Source: Planctomycetaceae bacterium (GTDB lineage Bacteria > Planctomycetota > Planctomycetia > Pirellulales > Pirellulaceae). From it: a stretch of DNA of 43,675 nucleotides. The stretch spans positions 1 through 43,675 of the forward strand of contig JAHEBQ010000055.1 of the NCBI GenBank assembly GCA_024642205.1, read 5' to 3'. This document shows positions 43,133 through 43,675 of the stretch, in pieces. Both the position numbers and the translations under genes were made by a program. The notes beneath the pieces are model-generated. The model searched no databases. It had not been told where the DNA came from and saw only the letters and a program-made list of their open reading frames with translations. The stretch's first letter is position 1. Every line of letters begins with the position of its first letter.

Positions 43133-43675
43133 CTACCGATTGAGCTGAAATATCCAAGTATCAACGCTACCGCTATCGCCAAGGAACTGGCCAACGCCCA
43201 GCAAGCGGTCTGCACCGTCTACTGCGATGCGCCGCAATGTCGCGTTTGGGCGGAGCGGGGCGATGCCGTGCTCGGCAAATTCCGCGTCCAAAGTCGCTTG
43301 CGGCGTGATACTTAGAAAATAATTGCTGATACCAGAATGACCACCGACAATCAAATTGCCGGCCGAGTCCACGACGACTCCTGTGGCATAGTCATCTTCC
43401 AGGCTTTCATTGAATCGAAACACCCCGTTATCACCGTAGGACGTGTCCAGTGCTCCGTTGGTATCGCTCCGGACAACGGCGATCTCGAAATCGCCCGTTG
43501 ACTCTGCCGCCGAATGTCCGGCCATGTAAATGTGGCCACTGGCATCCAGTGCAGCATACATAAATTGATTGTTGCCGGTTCGGCTGGTATCGATCGTTCC
43601 CTCGATTCCCACCGGGGTTCCGTCGGCATCAAACACCACGAAGTATCCCTGGTAGTTCGAACTGCCGGCGACAAA
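43133..43675 (-). CDS. Delta-60-repeat protein, C-terminal part (enters from right edge)
   Basis: The minus frame is open from the window edge to a TAG at 43133-43135, giving at least 180 residues: TGNNQFMYAALDASGHIYMAG, VRSDTNGALDTSYGDNGVFR, VVVDSAGNLIVGGHSGISNY, LDAEFAEHGIAPLRPNATLR. These are delta-60 beta-propeller repeats like those in the protein at 37947-41444. It ends in WIFQLNR with no Ig or protease domains. The 5' end lies beyond the window. Two possible readings: a short paralogue ending at the propeller, or a truncated copy of the giant gene. The 264-bp gap to the HAF gene has no gene. Confidence 0.8.
   Translation of the reverse strand, partial: FVAGSSNYQGYFVVFDADGTPVGIEGTIDTSRTGNNQFMYAALDASGHIYMAGHSAAESTGDFEIAVVRSDTNGALDTSYGDNGVFRFNESLEDDYATGVVVDSAGNLIVGGHSGISNYFLSITPQATLDAEFAEHGIAPLRPNATLRRIAVDGADRLLGVGQFLGDSGSVDTWIFQLNR

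Noticed and set aside
1..43675. CRISPR array or defence island
   Set aside because: No regularly spaced short repeats and no cas, restriction, toxin-antitoxin or retron-type genes were seen; the tandem repeats are protein repeats.

Overview
The window looks like a chromosomal accessory region of a planctomycete, most likely Pirellulales-like. The evidence is two planctomycete-type ECF sigma factors and a decayed third, each next to a large Ser/Thr kinase with TPR or WD40 repeats; a secreted protein with a LEPR-type N-terminal motif (LEQRQMLAAG); PEP-CTERM proteins; a type I sulfatase; and many proteins with signal peptides. These identifications come from reading motifs; no database search was run. 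I recognised no rRNA, tRNA or CRISPR array.

Layout. 1-1924 (-): ECF sigma factor, a scrap of a HAF-repeat protein, and the N-terminal half of a kinase that leaves the window. 1925-3938: mostly non-coding with a decayed repeat, then two broken outer-membrane protein genes. 3971-8170 (-): two YtcJ-like amidohydrolases (one with a C-terminal META domain) and a truncated GlcG/HbpS-like gene. 8392-9587 (+): a broken IS1380 transposase. 9969-13998 (+): a sigma-factor pseudogene, an intact 1016-aa kinase with TPR-like tail, and a small unknown gene. 14471-15640 (+): an IS66 transposase remnant joined to an IS5/IS427 remnant. 15727-18072 (-): arylsulfatase. 18372-20390: first copy of a small HTH gene, a small membrane protein, and the second copy of the non-coding repeat carrying a terminator. 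20389-27314 (-): a beta-lactamase-like serine hydrolase, a set of small lipoproteins and a membrane protein, and a 709-aa PEP-CTERM protein. 27860-32495 (-): an intact sigma/WD40-kinase pair. 32819-33384: second HTH copy facing a scrap of a P-domain protein across a terminator. 33447-36246 (-): a secreted HAF-like protein and the TPR tail of a dead kinase. 36422-37863 (+): a ParB-scrap/homing-endonuclease-repeat protein, third HTH copy and the C-terminal half of a serine recombinase. 37947-43675 (-): a large LEPR/delta-60/Ig-like/metzincin protein, a HAF-repeat PEP-CTERM protein, and a second delta-60 protein entering from the right edge.

Two themes stand out. First, sigma-kinase signalling modules appear in several states: intact pair, pair split by foreign DNA, intact kinase with dead sigma, and TPR tail only. 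Second, there are repeated traces of one serine-recombinase/HTH module (three HTH copies, one recombinase tail, one matching 3' flank near 2284) beside several transposase fragments. Intact genes are mostly secreted catabolic or surface proteins. I infer that the region is an insertion and decay hotspot. The best candidate for something little described is the 36422-37863 cluster with its dispersed HTH relatives, but I cannot show that it is a working system.
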